The position numbers and the translations under genes are program-made. The notes under the pieces are model-generated. The model was not told the origin of the DNA, did no database searches, and was given only the letters and a program-made list of their open reading frames with translations. A stretch of 64,000 nt of DNA. Source: Pseudonocardia benzenivorans CB1190. Its GTDB lineage: Bacteria > Actinomycetota > Actinomycetes > Mycobacteriales > Pseudonocardiaceae. The stretch is taken from assembly GCF_000196675.2 (NCBI RefSeq), contig NC_015312.1:5720501-5784500 (forward strand), in the 5' to 3' direction. How positions within the stretch are numbered: position 1 is the first letter of the stretch; each line of letters begins with the position of its first letter. Shown in pieces: positions 25,427-33,219 of this stretch.

Positions 25427-27070
25427 TCAGCGAGATGCGGCCGCCGCCGCGAGCGCCTCGGTGACGGTCCTGCCGAGCGCGAGCAGGGCGCGGTCGGTGT
25501 CCGGCGCGCCGACCAGGCAGAGCCCGACCGGCCGCCCGTCGGACATCCACAGGACGGGCAGCGCGACCGCCGGGGCCCCGGCCAGGGAGGCGAGCTGGGT
25601 GAGGCGCACCGTCGCGGTGCGCTCGTCCTCGACGATGTCCTTGCCCGCGTGCAGCGACGGCGCGGGTCCGGACGACGCGGGGAGCACGAGCACGGTGTCG
25701 GCGAGGAGCCGGCGCAGTCGCTCGCGGGCGTCCCGGACCGTCTCGCGGGCCGTATCGGCCTGGTCGGCGGTGACCGTGGCCGCGAACGCGAAGCGGCCGC
25801 CGACGTCGGGTCCGAAGGCTCCCGGGTGGTCCCGGGCCCAGCCGCCCTGCCCCTGCCACACCTCGAAGGCCTGGAGGACGCGGAAGGCCCGCGCCCACGC
25901 GGTGATCTCGTCGTGGGCGAGGTCCGCGTCCTCGACCGGCGCGAGGACCCCGGCGCCGGTCAGCTCGGCGAGTGCGGCGGTGACACGCGTGTCCAGCTCC
26001 GCGTTGATCCATCCGCGCAGCGCGGGTATGACGGCCGTCCTCGACCCCGGCGCCACATTCGGTCGGTGGGCGAGCAGGACGTCGGCGACCCGCGCGGCGA
26101 CGTCGACGTCGCGCGTCAGCCACCCGACGGTGTCGAACGACGGCGCCAGGGGATGCACGCCCTCGACGGAGATCGCGCCGTGGCTGGTCCGGACACCGAC
26201 CAGCCCCTGGTAGGAGGCCGGGACCCGCAGCGAGCCCGCGGTGTCGGTGCCCAGACCGATGTCGACCTGGCCCAGCGCGACGGCCGCCGCCGGGCCGCTG
26301 GTCGAGCCACCGCTCAGGCAGCCGGGCGCCGCCGGGTTCGGCGGCGTGCCGTAGTGGCGGTTCTGCCCGGCGAGGCTGTAGGCGAACTCGTCGGTGCGCG
26401 CGATCCCGGTGATGGCGGCGCCCGCAGCGAGCAGCTGCTGGACGGCGGGCGCCGAGCGCGCCTCGGGCTCCTGATCGGCCAGCCAGGTCGGGTTGCCGAG
26501 GCCCATCCGCTCGCCCGCCACGGCGAGCACGTCCTTGACCGCGACGGTGAGGCCGTCGAGGACCCCGCTGCCCGCCGGCTCGACGAGAGGGGTCCCGACC
26601 TTCCGCCAGATCGAGCCGTCGACGGCAGGCGGTCGCGCGGGCTGGGTGACGTGCGCGGCCGTGACCACCCAGCGGTCCTCCCGCCGCTGCCAGAGTTGCG
26701 TCTGGAGCCCGTGGGCGCGCGTCCCGGCGTCCGTCGTCACGGCCGCGACCAGGACCGCGTCGTCGGCGAGCGGCCGGACCTCGAGCACGACGGCCCGCCG
26801 GCTCGGGGCGCCGTCGCGGCCGCGGCGGAACGCGGCGATCTGGTCGTGGCCGACGAGCAGCGTCGTGCCGTCGCCGCGCAGCGTGTGCGGGCCCGCGGCG
26901 AAGAGCGCGTCGAGCGTGTCGACGTCGTCGGCGCGCAGCGCCCGCTCGTACTCCTCGAACGCCTCGACCAGGCCCTCCGGGACCGGCCCGGAGCTGCGGA
27001 TCTCGACGGTGGCGACGCCGGGCGACGCCGGCGCGGACCGCGCCGTCGCCGCCCCTGTCGCACGGCTCAC
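25427..27070 (-). CDS. Amidase with N-terminal AtzH-like domain
   Basis: A 547-residue amidase-signature enzyme. The GTG at 27070 overlaps the acetamidase stop by four bases. Residues about 22-145 form an AtzH/SnoaL-like (DUF3225) domain (EAFEEYERALRADDVDTL, TLLVGHDQIAAFR, WVVTAAHVT), as seen fused or next to amidases in s-triazine and biuret catabolism. Residues about 155-545 are the amidase: K179 in VAVKDVL, cis-Ser S256 in SGGSTSGP, nucleophile S280 in GTDTAGSLRVPAS. The closest functional analogues are allophanate hydrolase/AtzE-like amidases, but the substrate is not determined. It is the second gene of the unit with the formamidase-family gene. Confidence 0.88.
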   Translation of the reverse strand: MSRATGAATARSAPASPGVATVEIRSSGPVPEGLVEAFEEYERALRADDVDTLDALFAAGPHTLRGDGTTLLVGHDQIAAFRRGRDGAPSRRAVVLEVRPLADDAVLVAAVTTDAGTRAHGLQTQLWQRREDRWVVTAAHVTQPARPPAVDGSIWRKVGTPLVEPAGSGVLDGLTVAVKDVLAVAGERMGLGNPTWLADQEPEARSAPAVQQLLAAGAAITGIARTDEFAYSLAGQNRHYGTPPNPAAPGCLSGGSTSGPAAAVALGQVDIGLGTDTAGSLRVPASYQGLVGVRTSHGAISVEGVHPLAPSFDTVGWLTRDVDVAARVADVLLAHRPNVAPGSRTAVIPALRGWINAELDTRVTAALAELTGAGVLAPVEDADLAHDEITAWARAFRVLQAFEVWQGQGGWARDHPGAFGPDVGGRFAFAATVTADQADTARETVRDARERLRRLLADTVLVLPASSGPAPSLHAGKDIVEDERTATVRLTQLASLAGAPAVALPVLWMSDGRPVGLCLVGAPDTDRALLALGRTVTEALAAAAASR

Positions 27071-28191
27071 GGCAACACCCTCCCGGTCGCGGCGAGGTCG
27101 GCGAGCCGGATCAGCGCGTGGGCGCCCTTGACGACGTCCACGACCTGCGAGATCTCGAAGTCCGTCGCCGCGCTGAGGTAGGCGTAGGCCACCTCGGGAG
27201 CCAGCCCGAAGATCGAGGTCAGCATGGTGACCGCGTTGCGGCCGCACTCGCGGACCGCTTCGTCGAGGTCCTCGTCGAGCCCGGTGGGGATGAGGAACTC
27301 CGGGGTGCGGGCGAAGGGGCCGCGCACCGGGCCGAACCGGGCGCGTGCCTCGGCGGCGGGGACGAGGTCCACCCGCAGCGTCGCCCGCAGCGAGGCCTCC
27401 AGCGCCGTCAGAGCGACCTCACCGTTGCCCTGGGCGAAGTGCGGGTCCCCGACGTAGAGGCCGCCACCCTCGACCTGGACCGGCAGGTACAGGCTGGTCC
27501 CGGCGACGAGCCGCCTGATGTCGAGGTTGCCGCCGTGCAAGCCGGGCGGGGTCGAGTTGAGGCGCTCGACACCGGGTGTGGACACGCCGATGATCCCGAG
27601 GAAGGGGGCCAGCGCGAACCGGATCGGGCGGTCGATGTCGCCCGGGGTGAGCGGGAGGGTGCCGCGGGCCTGGTCCAGGCCCAGCTCCAGGCCTTCCACC
27701 TGGCAGAACACGCTGGTCAGGTCGCCTTCCTGCGGGAAACGTTCGGGGAGCAGGCCCAGGCCGTGCCGGCTCGAGATGACGCCGTAGGGAACGCGGGGGG
27801 TCAGTTCCTGCAGGTGGACGACGATCACGTCGCCGGGCACGGCCCCCGAGACGCCGATCGGGCCGGTGATGACGTGGGGGCCGTCGTTCGGGTCGTGGTC
27901 CACGCTCGCCGAAACCGTGACGGCGTCGGCGAGGACCTGGTCGGCGGGAACCCCCTGCGAGCCGAAGAACGCGACGGGGTCGCGACCCTGGTCCTCCAGG
28001 ATTCCCTCGTGACTGATCGTGTCGACGACGACCGTGGCCCCTGGCGCGATCTCCAGGACCGGGGCGTCGGCGGCACACGGGAGCCGTCCCCACAGGACCG
28101 AGGACGGGGTGGCCGGCAGGTAGTTCGGCGGTCGGTCCGCCGCGGGCAGTGGCTGGCGCAGGATCGCGGCCGTGATGGGAGCCGTGGTCAT
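27067..28191 (-). CDS. Acetamidase/formamidase family protein
   Basis: A 374-residue FmdA/AmdA-type amidohydrolase (start ATG 28191), releasing ammonia from short amides. Conserved features are GATVVVDTISHEG, GPIGVSGAVPGDVIVVHL, GVIGVSTPG and GGNLDIRRL, with GLYVGDPHFAQGNGEVA carrying probable metal ligands. An alternative ATG at 28227 would add 12 residues. I favour 28191 because it overlaps the stop of a 15-codon leader ORF that owns the best ribosome-binding site. It is the first gene of a two-gene unit with the amidase and is divergent from the amidohydrolase gene across a region with three palindromic sites. Confidence 0.88.
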   Translation of the reverse strand: MTTAPITAAILRQPLPAADRPPNYLPATPSSVLWGRLPCAADAPVLEIAPGATVVVDTISHEGILEDQGRDPVAFFGSQGVPADQVLADAVTVSASVDHDPNDGPHVITGPIGVSGAVPGDVIVVHLQELTPRVPYGVISSRHGLGLLPERFPQEGDLTSVFCQVEGLELGLDQARGTLPLTPGDIDRPIRFALAPFLGIIGVSTPGVERLNSTPPGLHGGNLDIRRLVAGTSLYLPVQVEGGGLYVGDPHFAQGNGEVALTALEASLRATLRVDLVPAAEARARFGPVRGPFARTPEFLIPTGLDEDLDEAVRECGRNAVTMLTSIFGLAPEVAYAYLSAATDFEISQVVDVVKGAHALIRLADLAATGRVLP

Positions 28192-28235
28192 CGCCGGTCC
28201 GCTCCCGATCCGGCCGGGGTACTGCATGCCGCCAT
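28188..28235 (-). CDS. 15-codon leader ORF overlapping the formamidase start
   Basis: ATG at 28235 follows the strong ribosome-binding site GGAGGAGGAAGAC. It encodes MAACSTPAGSGADRR and stops at 28188, where its TGA overlaps the ATG of the acetamidase/formamidase gene (ATGA). The spacing favours this ATG over the one at 28227. It may serve translational coupling or attenuation, or may simply be the by-product of a misjudged start. No function for the peptide itself is suggested. Confidence 0.45.
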   Translation of the reverse strand: MAACSTPAGSGADRR

Positions 28236-28294
28236 GTCTTCCTCCTCCGAAGCACCCCGGAACCGTCCGGGGATCGCGCCTCTGGCGTTCGTGA

Positions 28295-28311
28295 CGTTGA
28301 CACCATCAACG
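28295..28311. promoter_or_regulatory. Putative operator 1 (CGTTGAC-ACC-ATCAACG)
   Basis: A 17-bp inverted repeat with one mismatch between arms, about 60-75 bp upstream of the formamidase leader ORF. It shares spacing and arms with two perfect copies at 28622 and 28788. It fits a dimeric helix-turn-helix regulator, most simply the XRE-cupin protein encoded at 31427. Confidence 0.65.
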
Positions 28312-28621
28312 CTCTTGTCGTGCGGGACCTGGTCCCCGCTCACCGGCCACACCGCGGTCGACGTCCCGCTCGTGGCGCCACCGTTTGACGTTCGACCTGC
28401 GACGATCGTCGACCGTCCAACCGGGACGCAAGATGTCCCGGTGGCTGTTAACGAACCCGAAACCGACGCGGGCTCATCGGGCGACGTGCATACCGTTACT
28501 GCTGTCAACGAGGACGGCAGTAGCACCCGCGACGCCGCGGACTGAAGGGGCCACATGGCGGTACGACCCGAGTGCTGCCCGTCCTCCGACGGTCGCGAAC
28601 TGCCCGGTAGGGACCCGTACA

Positions 28622-28638
28622 CGTTGATCACATCAACG
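28622..28638. promoter_or_regulatory. Putative operator 2 (CGTTGAT-CAC-ATCAACG)
   Basis: A perfect 7-bp inverted repeat with a 3-bp spacer, in the middle of the divergent control region. Identical arms recur at 28788, which makes chance unlikely. Confidence 0.7.
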
Positions 28639-28787
28639 TCTCGGACGTGGGCGTCGACCCCACCGGTCGCGACGCCTACCCGTGCTGGACGCGCACGTAC
28701 GTGGATCATCGCGAGCGAGTGCGCCCCACGTCGGCAGTTAACGAAGAAGAAACAACGACTGCCGCCGGCCGTCACACACATCCGTAG

Positions 28788-28804
28788 CGTTGATGACATC
28801 AACG
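28788..28804. promoter_or_regulatory. Putative operator 3 (CGTTGAT-GAC-ATCAACG)
   Basis: A perfect copy of the operator arms, 166 bp from copy 2 and about 130 bp upstream of the amidohydrolase start, placed to overlap or flank its promoter. Confidence 0.7.
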
Positions 28805-28935
28805 TTCGGTCGGGCACGCCGCCGAGTTCGGATCGGCACCGGCCGACCCCGCGGGACTCGTGGGTCGCTCGTCGCCCCGACGGCACGGTCGATCCCGGGT
28901 CGCCGACCCGTGGGACATCGATGAGGAGGGCGAAG

Positions 28936-30204
28936 TTGGACCTCGTGGTACGTCACGCTCGGTTGTCCTCGGTCGCGCAGGAGGTGCCGGGAGCGATCGC
29001 CGGGACGGATGCGGACCTGGTCGACATCGGAGTGTCCGACGGCAGGATCGTCCGGGTCGACGCCGGGCTGCCGCCCGGTGCCCGCGAGCTCGATGCGGGC
29101 GGCCGTCTCGTGCTCCCCGGCCTCGTCGACACCCACCTGCACCTGGACAAGTCGCGGGTCGCCGACCGGTGCGCCCAACGGGAGGGAACGCTGGCCGAGG
29201 CGATCCGGGAGACGGCCGTGGCCAAGGCGGCGTTCACCGAGGAGGACATCTACGAGCGCGGCCGCCAGACGCTGGAGGGCTGCGTGCTGCAGGGCACCAC
29301 GCGGGTGCGCACCCACGTCGAGGTGGACCCCGCCGTCGGACTGCGCGGCGTCGACGCGATCACCCGCCTCGCGGCCGACTACGCCTGGGCCGTCGACGTC
29401 CAGCTGTGTGTGTTCGCCCAGGAGGGGATGACCGACAGCGACGAGACCGACCGGCTCGTCGTCACCGCGCTCGAGCGTGGCGTGCCGGTGATCGGCGGGG
29501 CGCCCTATGCCGACGTCGACCCGCCGGGCCAGCTCGACCGGATCTTCGAGCTGGCCCGTCGCTACGACGTCGACATCGACCTGCACCTCGACTTCGGCGA
29601 CACACCGGAGGGCATGCAGCTCGAGGACGTGTGCGCCCGGACCGTCGCACAGGGCTGGGCGGGTCGGGTCACCGTCGGGCACGTCACGCAGCTCTCCCTC
29701 GTCGACCCGGGGCGCTACGCCGCGCTCTGCGAGCTCGCGGTATCCGCCGGCGTGGCGATGACCGTGCTGCCCGCGACCGACCTGTTCCTGATGGGACGGG
29801 CCGTCGAGCACTCCAAGCCGCGGGGGCTGACCTCGCTGACCGGGATGCTGGAGCGGGGCGGCGTGTGCTCGCTCGCCAGCAACAACATCCTCAACGCGTT
29901 CACCCCGTTCGGCGACGGCTCGCTCGTGCGGATGGCCAACCTGTATGCCAACGTCGCGCACGTCGGTACCCGCGACGGGCTCGCCATGTGCCTGGACATG
30001 GTCACCACCCGCGCGGCCCGGCTGCTGCGGGCCGACGACTACGGCATCCGCCCCGGCGCACCCGCCGACCTGGTCTGTCTGGACGCGACCAGTGACGCCG
30101 ACGCGGTCGCGCGGCTCGCCCCCGCGGCATGGGCCGTCAAGGACGGCCATCCGACGTTCCGGCGCGAGTTGCCCGTCCTCACCCGGCCGGTGGCGCACGC
30201 GTGA
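28936..30204 (+). CDS. Cytosine-deaminase-like amidohydrolase
   Basis: A 422-residue metal-dependent hydrolase. I favour the TTG at 28936, five bases after GAGGAGGG; an in-frame ATG at 28921 would add five residues and put the ribosome-binding site inside the gene. The metal site includes DTHLHLDKS (HxH, about 66-68), a conserved His in DIDLHLDFGD and one in VTVGHVTQLS. The LPATDLFLMGR segment is typical of the CodA/AtzC-type branch that acts on cytosine, creatinine-like rings or N-alkylated triazine intermediates. The usual catalytic Asp region reads SLASNNILNAFTPFG, so the exact substrate is open. It is first gene of the plus-strand unit with the Fe(II) oxygenase. Confidence 0.85.
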   Translation: MDLVVRHARLSSVAQEVPGAIAGTDADLVDIGVSDGRIVRVDAGLPPGARELDAGGRLVLPGLVDTHLHLDKSRVADRCAQREGTLAEAIRETAVAKAAFTEEDIYERGRQTLEGCVLQGTTRVRTHVEVDPAVGLRGVDAITRLAADYAWAVDVQLCVFAQEGMTDSDETDRLVVTALERGVPVIGGAPYADVDPPGQLDRIFELARRYDVDIDLHLDFGDTPEGMQLEDVCARTVAQGWAGRVTVGHVTQLSLVDPGRYAALCELAVSAGVAMTVLPATDLFLMGRAVEHSKPRGLTSLTGMLERGGVCSLASNNILNAFTPFGDGSLVRMANLYANVAHVGTRDGLAMCLDMVTTRAARLLRADDYGIRPGAPADLVCLDATSDADAVARLAPAAWAVKDGHPTFRRELPVLTRPVAHA

Positions 30205-30313
30205 TCCACGACCCCGGCAGTGCTCGCCGGGTCCTGACCTCCCCGCTCGACCCCTGTCGTCTCGCGAGAACCCGTACGCAACCGAGAACGTCCCTCACCC
30301 TGGAGGACCAGCC

Positions 30314-31318
30314 ATGACCCTCATGTCCGTCCCGGTCATCGACATCTCGCCCTTCCGCTCGGGCACCCCCGCGCAGAAGGCGGAGGTGGCCGCGCAGGTC
30401 GCCCAGGCCTGCACCGACATCGGCTTCCTCGTCATCTCCGGCCACGGCATCGCCGACGACCTGATCTCCCGGATGTACCGGGCCACGAAGTCGTTCTTCG
30501 AAGGTCCGCTCGAGAACAAGCTCGCCGTCGCCCGGCCCGAGGCCGGACAGATCCGCGGCTACAGCGGCGTCGAGCAGGAGGGCCTCGGCCTGCTCGAGGA
30601 CCAGCCCGCCCCGCCCGATCTCAAGGAGTCCTACGACATCGGCCCGCTCGACGCCCCGGCCGACGACTACCACCAGGCCGAGGCGGCCGGCGCGCACTTC
30701 GCGCCCAACGTGTGGCCGACCGGCGTCGAGGACTTCGAGCCCGCGTACCGGGCGTACTACCAGGCCATGGAAGGCCTCACGCTGGAGATGCTCGAGATCT
30801 TCGCGAGCGCCCTGGACCTGCCGCACGACTACTTCGTCGACAAGGTCGACAAGCACATCAGCATCCTGCGCACCAACTACTACCCGCCGCAGCTCACCGA
30901 GCCCAAGCCCAACCAGATCCGCGGTGGCGCGCACAGCGACTACACCGCGATGACCATCCTCTGGCAGGAGGACGTCGAGGGCGGCGGCCTGCAGGTCGAG
31001 AACAAGGCGGGTGAGTGGGTCGACGTCCCGGTCGTCCCCGGCACCTTCGTCGTCAACCTCGGTGACTCGCTCGAGCGCTGGACCAACGACAGGTGGGTCT
31101 CGACGATGCACCGCGTGGTCAACCCGCCGCACGAGATCGCGCGGACCCAGTCGCGAATCTCCATCCCCTACTTCGTGCAGCCGAACTACGACGCCGTCAT
31201 CGAGTGCATCCCCACCTGTTTCGACGACGAGAACCCCGCCAAGTACGAGCCCATGCGCAACGGCGAGTACCTGTACATGAAGTTCACCCAACAGAACACC
31301 CTCGCGGCCGCGGAGTAG
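30314..31318 (+). CDS. Isopenicillin-N-synthase-like Fe(II)/2-oxoglutarate-type oxygenase
   Basis: A 334-residue non-haem iron oxygenase. GGAGG lies seven bases before the ATG. The N-terminal DIOX_N part reads VPVIDISPF and GFLVISGHGI. The iron facial triad is H207 and D209 in GAHSDYTAM and H266 in STMHRVVNP. The R-x-S co-substrate motif is R281-S283 (QSRISIPYF), which suggests 2-oxoglutarate use. Family members hydroxylate, desaturate, ring-close or N-dealkylate. Here it follows an amidohydrolase gene and precedes an XRE-cupin regulator, so oxidative attack on an N-containing substrate is the likely role. The unit ends with a strong hairpin. Confidence 0.9.
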   Translation: MTLMSVPVIDISPFRSGTPAQKAEVAAQVAQACTDIGFLVISGHGIADDLISRMYRATKSFFEGPLENKLAVARPEAGQIRGYSGVEQEGLGLLEDQPAPPDLKESYDIGPLDAPADDYHQAEAAGAHFAPNVWPTGVEDFEPAYRAYYQAMEGLTLEMLEIFASALDLPHDYFVDKVDKHISILRTNYYPPQLTEPKPNQIRGGAHSDYTAMTILWQEDVEGGGLQVENKAGEWVDVPVVPGTFVVNLGDSLERWTNDRWVSTMHRVVNPPHEIARTQSRISIPYFVQPNYDAVIECIPTCFDDENPAKYEPMRNGEYLYMKFTQQNTLAAAE

Positions 31319-31324
31319 CCGAGT

Positions 31325-31359
31325 GACGCGGCCGCGCCGTGCCCGGGCGCGGCCGCGTC
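31325..31359 (+). terminator. Terminator after the oxygenase gene
   Basis: A perfect 14-bp stem (31325-31338 with 31346-31359, arm GACGCGGCCGCGCC) with a 7-nt loop begins six bases after the oxygenase stop. The regulator gene starts 68 bp later and so may have its own promoter. Confidence 0.75.
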
Positions 31360-31426
31360 CCGGCGCGGATCATCAGCGACGACGGACACGACGATCCTCA
31401 CGGCGCGCTCGGGTACGGTCACGCGG

Positions 31427-31993
31427 GTGAACGGCCGCGACGACACCGACGAGCTCCTCGCGGCGATGGGCGCAGCGATCCGCAGCCGCCGCCGCTCGAT
31501 CGGGATCAACATCACCGAGCTCGCCGCGCTCAGCGGACTGAGCCGGCCCTTCGTCAGTCAGCTCGAACGGGGGCTCGCCCGGCCCAGCATGCGCTCGCTC
31601 ACCGCGCTGGCCAACGCCCTCAACACCACCGCCCACGCCCTGATGGCCCTGCCCGACGAGGCACCCGTCACGCTCGTGCGCCGCGACGCCCCCAACAGCC
31701 TGGGCATCGGGCACAGCGACGGACAGGCACGCGGGCTCTTCCGCGAACGGCGCACCATGCTGCCCGTCGAGTACCGCTCGGGGCCGCGCGAGTTCGAGGA
31801 GTACTACGTGCACCGCGGTGAGGAGTTCATGTACGTCGTCTCCGGCGACTTCGAGATGGACCTCGACGAGCACGGCATCCAGAAGCTCGGCCCGGGCGAC
31901 ACCCTCTTCTACAGCGGCGGGGTCCGACACCGCTGGCGCGCGCTGACCGACGGACCGTTCTGCATGCTCCTCGTTCAGCAGGCCGACGACTGA
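31427..31993 (+). CDS. XRE-family regulator with C-terminal cupin domain
   Basis: A 188-residue transcription factor. Residues about 12-66 are an XRE helix-turn-helix (GAAIRSRRRSIGINITELAAL, SRPFVSQLERGLARPS). Residues about 100-185 are a small-molecule-binding cupin (EEYYVHRGEEFMYVVSGDFEM, LGPGDTLFYSGGVRHRW). This architecture (PuuR/SutR-like) usually controls adjacent catabolic genes in response to substrate. It is the obvious candidate to bind the three palindromes at 28295-28804. Start GTG at 31427. It is convergent with the ESX-associated gene, 15 bp apart. Confidence 0.9.
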   Translation: MNGRDDTDELLAAMGAAIRSRRRSIGINITELAALSGLSRPFVSQLERGLARPSMRSLTALANALNTTAHALMALPDEAPVTLVRRDAPNSLGIGHSDGQARGLFRERRTMLPVEYRSGPREFEEYYVHRGEEFMYVVSGDFEMDLDEHGIQKLGPGDTLFYSGGVRHRWRALTDGPFCMLLVQQADD

Positions 31994-32008
31994 TCCGTCC
32001 GGCACCCC

Positions 32009-33217
32009 TCAGGCGCGGACCACCGACCCGACGACCTCCGCGCACGCCCGCGTCAGCGCCCCCGACGTCACGGACCCGTGCCGGCAACCCACGCTGAGCT
32101 GGGCCGGCCCGTCGAGCAGCACGGTCCAGTCGACGAGCGCGCCGTCCGCGAGGAGCTGGACGTAGGTGGTGACGGGCCGCCCGGCCCGCACCCCGACCGC
32201 CCACCCGGACAGCGGCTCGCCGGCGGCAACGGCGGCGTCGAAGACGGCCCGCAGCTCGGCGGCGGCCCGCCGCGGTTCGAGTGCCGCGTCGTACCCGAGA
32301 TCGGTCCGCTCCACCGCGACGAGCTCGACACCGTTCGGCACGTCCCGCGGCGTCACGACGGTGCGCCGTCGCTCCGGTCGGCCACCGGTGTGGACCCACC
32401 CCTCGGGCAGCGTGAACCGGTAGCCGTACTGCGCGAGGGTCGCGGCCGCCGGCGCCGTTGCCGGGGCGACGCGCCCGGCGTTCCCGCCCCCGTACAGCAG
32501 AAGGCCGGCCCCGGCACCGACGACCAGCAGCAGCGCGACCGTCGCGGCGACCGGCCGCCACGGCCGCCTGCGCGGTGCGGGCAACAGCCGGGGCACCGGA
32601 CCGGTGCCGGGCGCGTCCGGTGCCCGCGGCGCGTCGCTCACGGCGGCAAGGACGAGCGCCGCGGCCGGATCCGCGGCCACCCGGACCCCGGTGACGCCCG
32701 CGGCGTCGAGCAGCTCGGCGAGCAGCGGATCGCGGGCGAGCCCGCCGACGAGCACGACCTCTCGGACCCGGTGCGCCCGTGCAGCGTCGGCGACGACCAC
32801 CACGACCTCGGCCAGCACCGTCGCGAGCAGCTCGCGGGCCGCCGTGGACCGCCGGGCGAACCGCTCGCGGGCGGCGCGCGCGACGGCCGGGTCGACGTGC
32901 AGCGCGGCCGCCAGCGCGGCGTCGCACGCGGTGCCGCCCACCGGAACGCGGATCGTGGCCGTCACCCGGGAACCGTCCACGACGGACACCCGTGTCCCGG
33001 ACGCACCCGCGTCGACGACGAGCCGCGCCGCCTCGCCACCGACGGCCGCGGCCGCGTCGACCCCGACGACGAGAGGGTCGACGGGCCGTCCGAACAGCAG
33101 CCGGACCGCCTCGCCCGGATCGACCCGCCCGGCCAGCTCGGCCACGACGCGAGGCGCCGGGTCGGCGACGGCGACCCGCGTGCGGTCGGCACCCGGCGCG
33201 ACGGCGACGCGCACCAT
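32009..33217 (-). CDS. Type VII secretion-associated protein (TIGR03931/Rv3446c-like)
   Basis: A 402-residue protein found in ESX-4 loci. The ATG lies two bases after the eccC stop. Residues 1-215 resemble an actin/Hsp70-like nucleotide-binding half (DPLVVGVDAAAAVGGEAARLVVDAGASG-like strands broken by loops, VREVVLVGGLARDPLLAELL). One membrane helix lies at about 233-253 (PVAATVALLLVVGAGAGLLLY). The C-terminal 140 residues are outside (YGYRFTLPEGWVHTGGRPERR). The molecular role is not established; position next to eccC matches Rv3446c in M. tuberculosis. Confidence 0.85.
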   Translation of the reverse strand: MVRVAVAPGADRTRVAVADPAPRVVAELAGRVDPGEAVRLLFGRPVDPLVVGVDAAAAVGGEAARLVVDAGASGTRVSVVDGSRVTATIRVPVGGTACDAALAAALHVDPAVARAARERFARRSTAARELLATVLAEVVVVVADAARAHRVREVVLVGGLARDPLLAELLDAAGVTGVRVAADPAAALVLAAVSDAPRAPDAPGTGPVPRLLPAPRRRPWRPVAATVALLLVVGAGAGLLLYGGGNAGRVAPATAPAAATLAQYGYRFTLPEGWVHTGGRPERRRTVVTPRDVPNGVELVAVERTDLGYDAALEPRRAAAELRAVFDAAVAAGEPLSGWAVGVRAGRPVTTYVQLLADGALVDWTVLLDGPAQLSVGCRHGSVTSGALTRACAEVVGSVVRA

Positions 33218-33219
33218 GC

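Larger units (their letters stand above)
28192..28935. promoter_or_regulatory. Divergent control region of the amide-catabolism block
   Basis: About 740 bp between the formamidase and amidohydrolase genes, clearly less GC-rich than its surroundings. It holds three 17-bp palindromes (listed separately), two GTTAACGAA boxes (28446-28454 and 28736-28744 area), and a 7-bp inverted repeat CGGCAGT...ACTGCCG near 28731-28763. The frames that cross it (for example 28188-28886 minus) have no family features. I see no convincing protein gene apart from the leader ORF. Confidence 0.6.

Noticed and set aside
24840..26123. Long N-terminal extension of the GNAT gene
   Set aside because: Codons before 25349 are an out-of-frame shadow of the amidase gene and have no GNAT homology.
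28188..28886. 232-codon minus-strand frame across the control region
   Set aside because: It contains the operator palindromes, lacks any domain and has no good start; only its last 15 codons coincide with the leader ORF.
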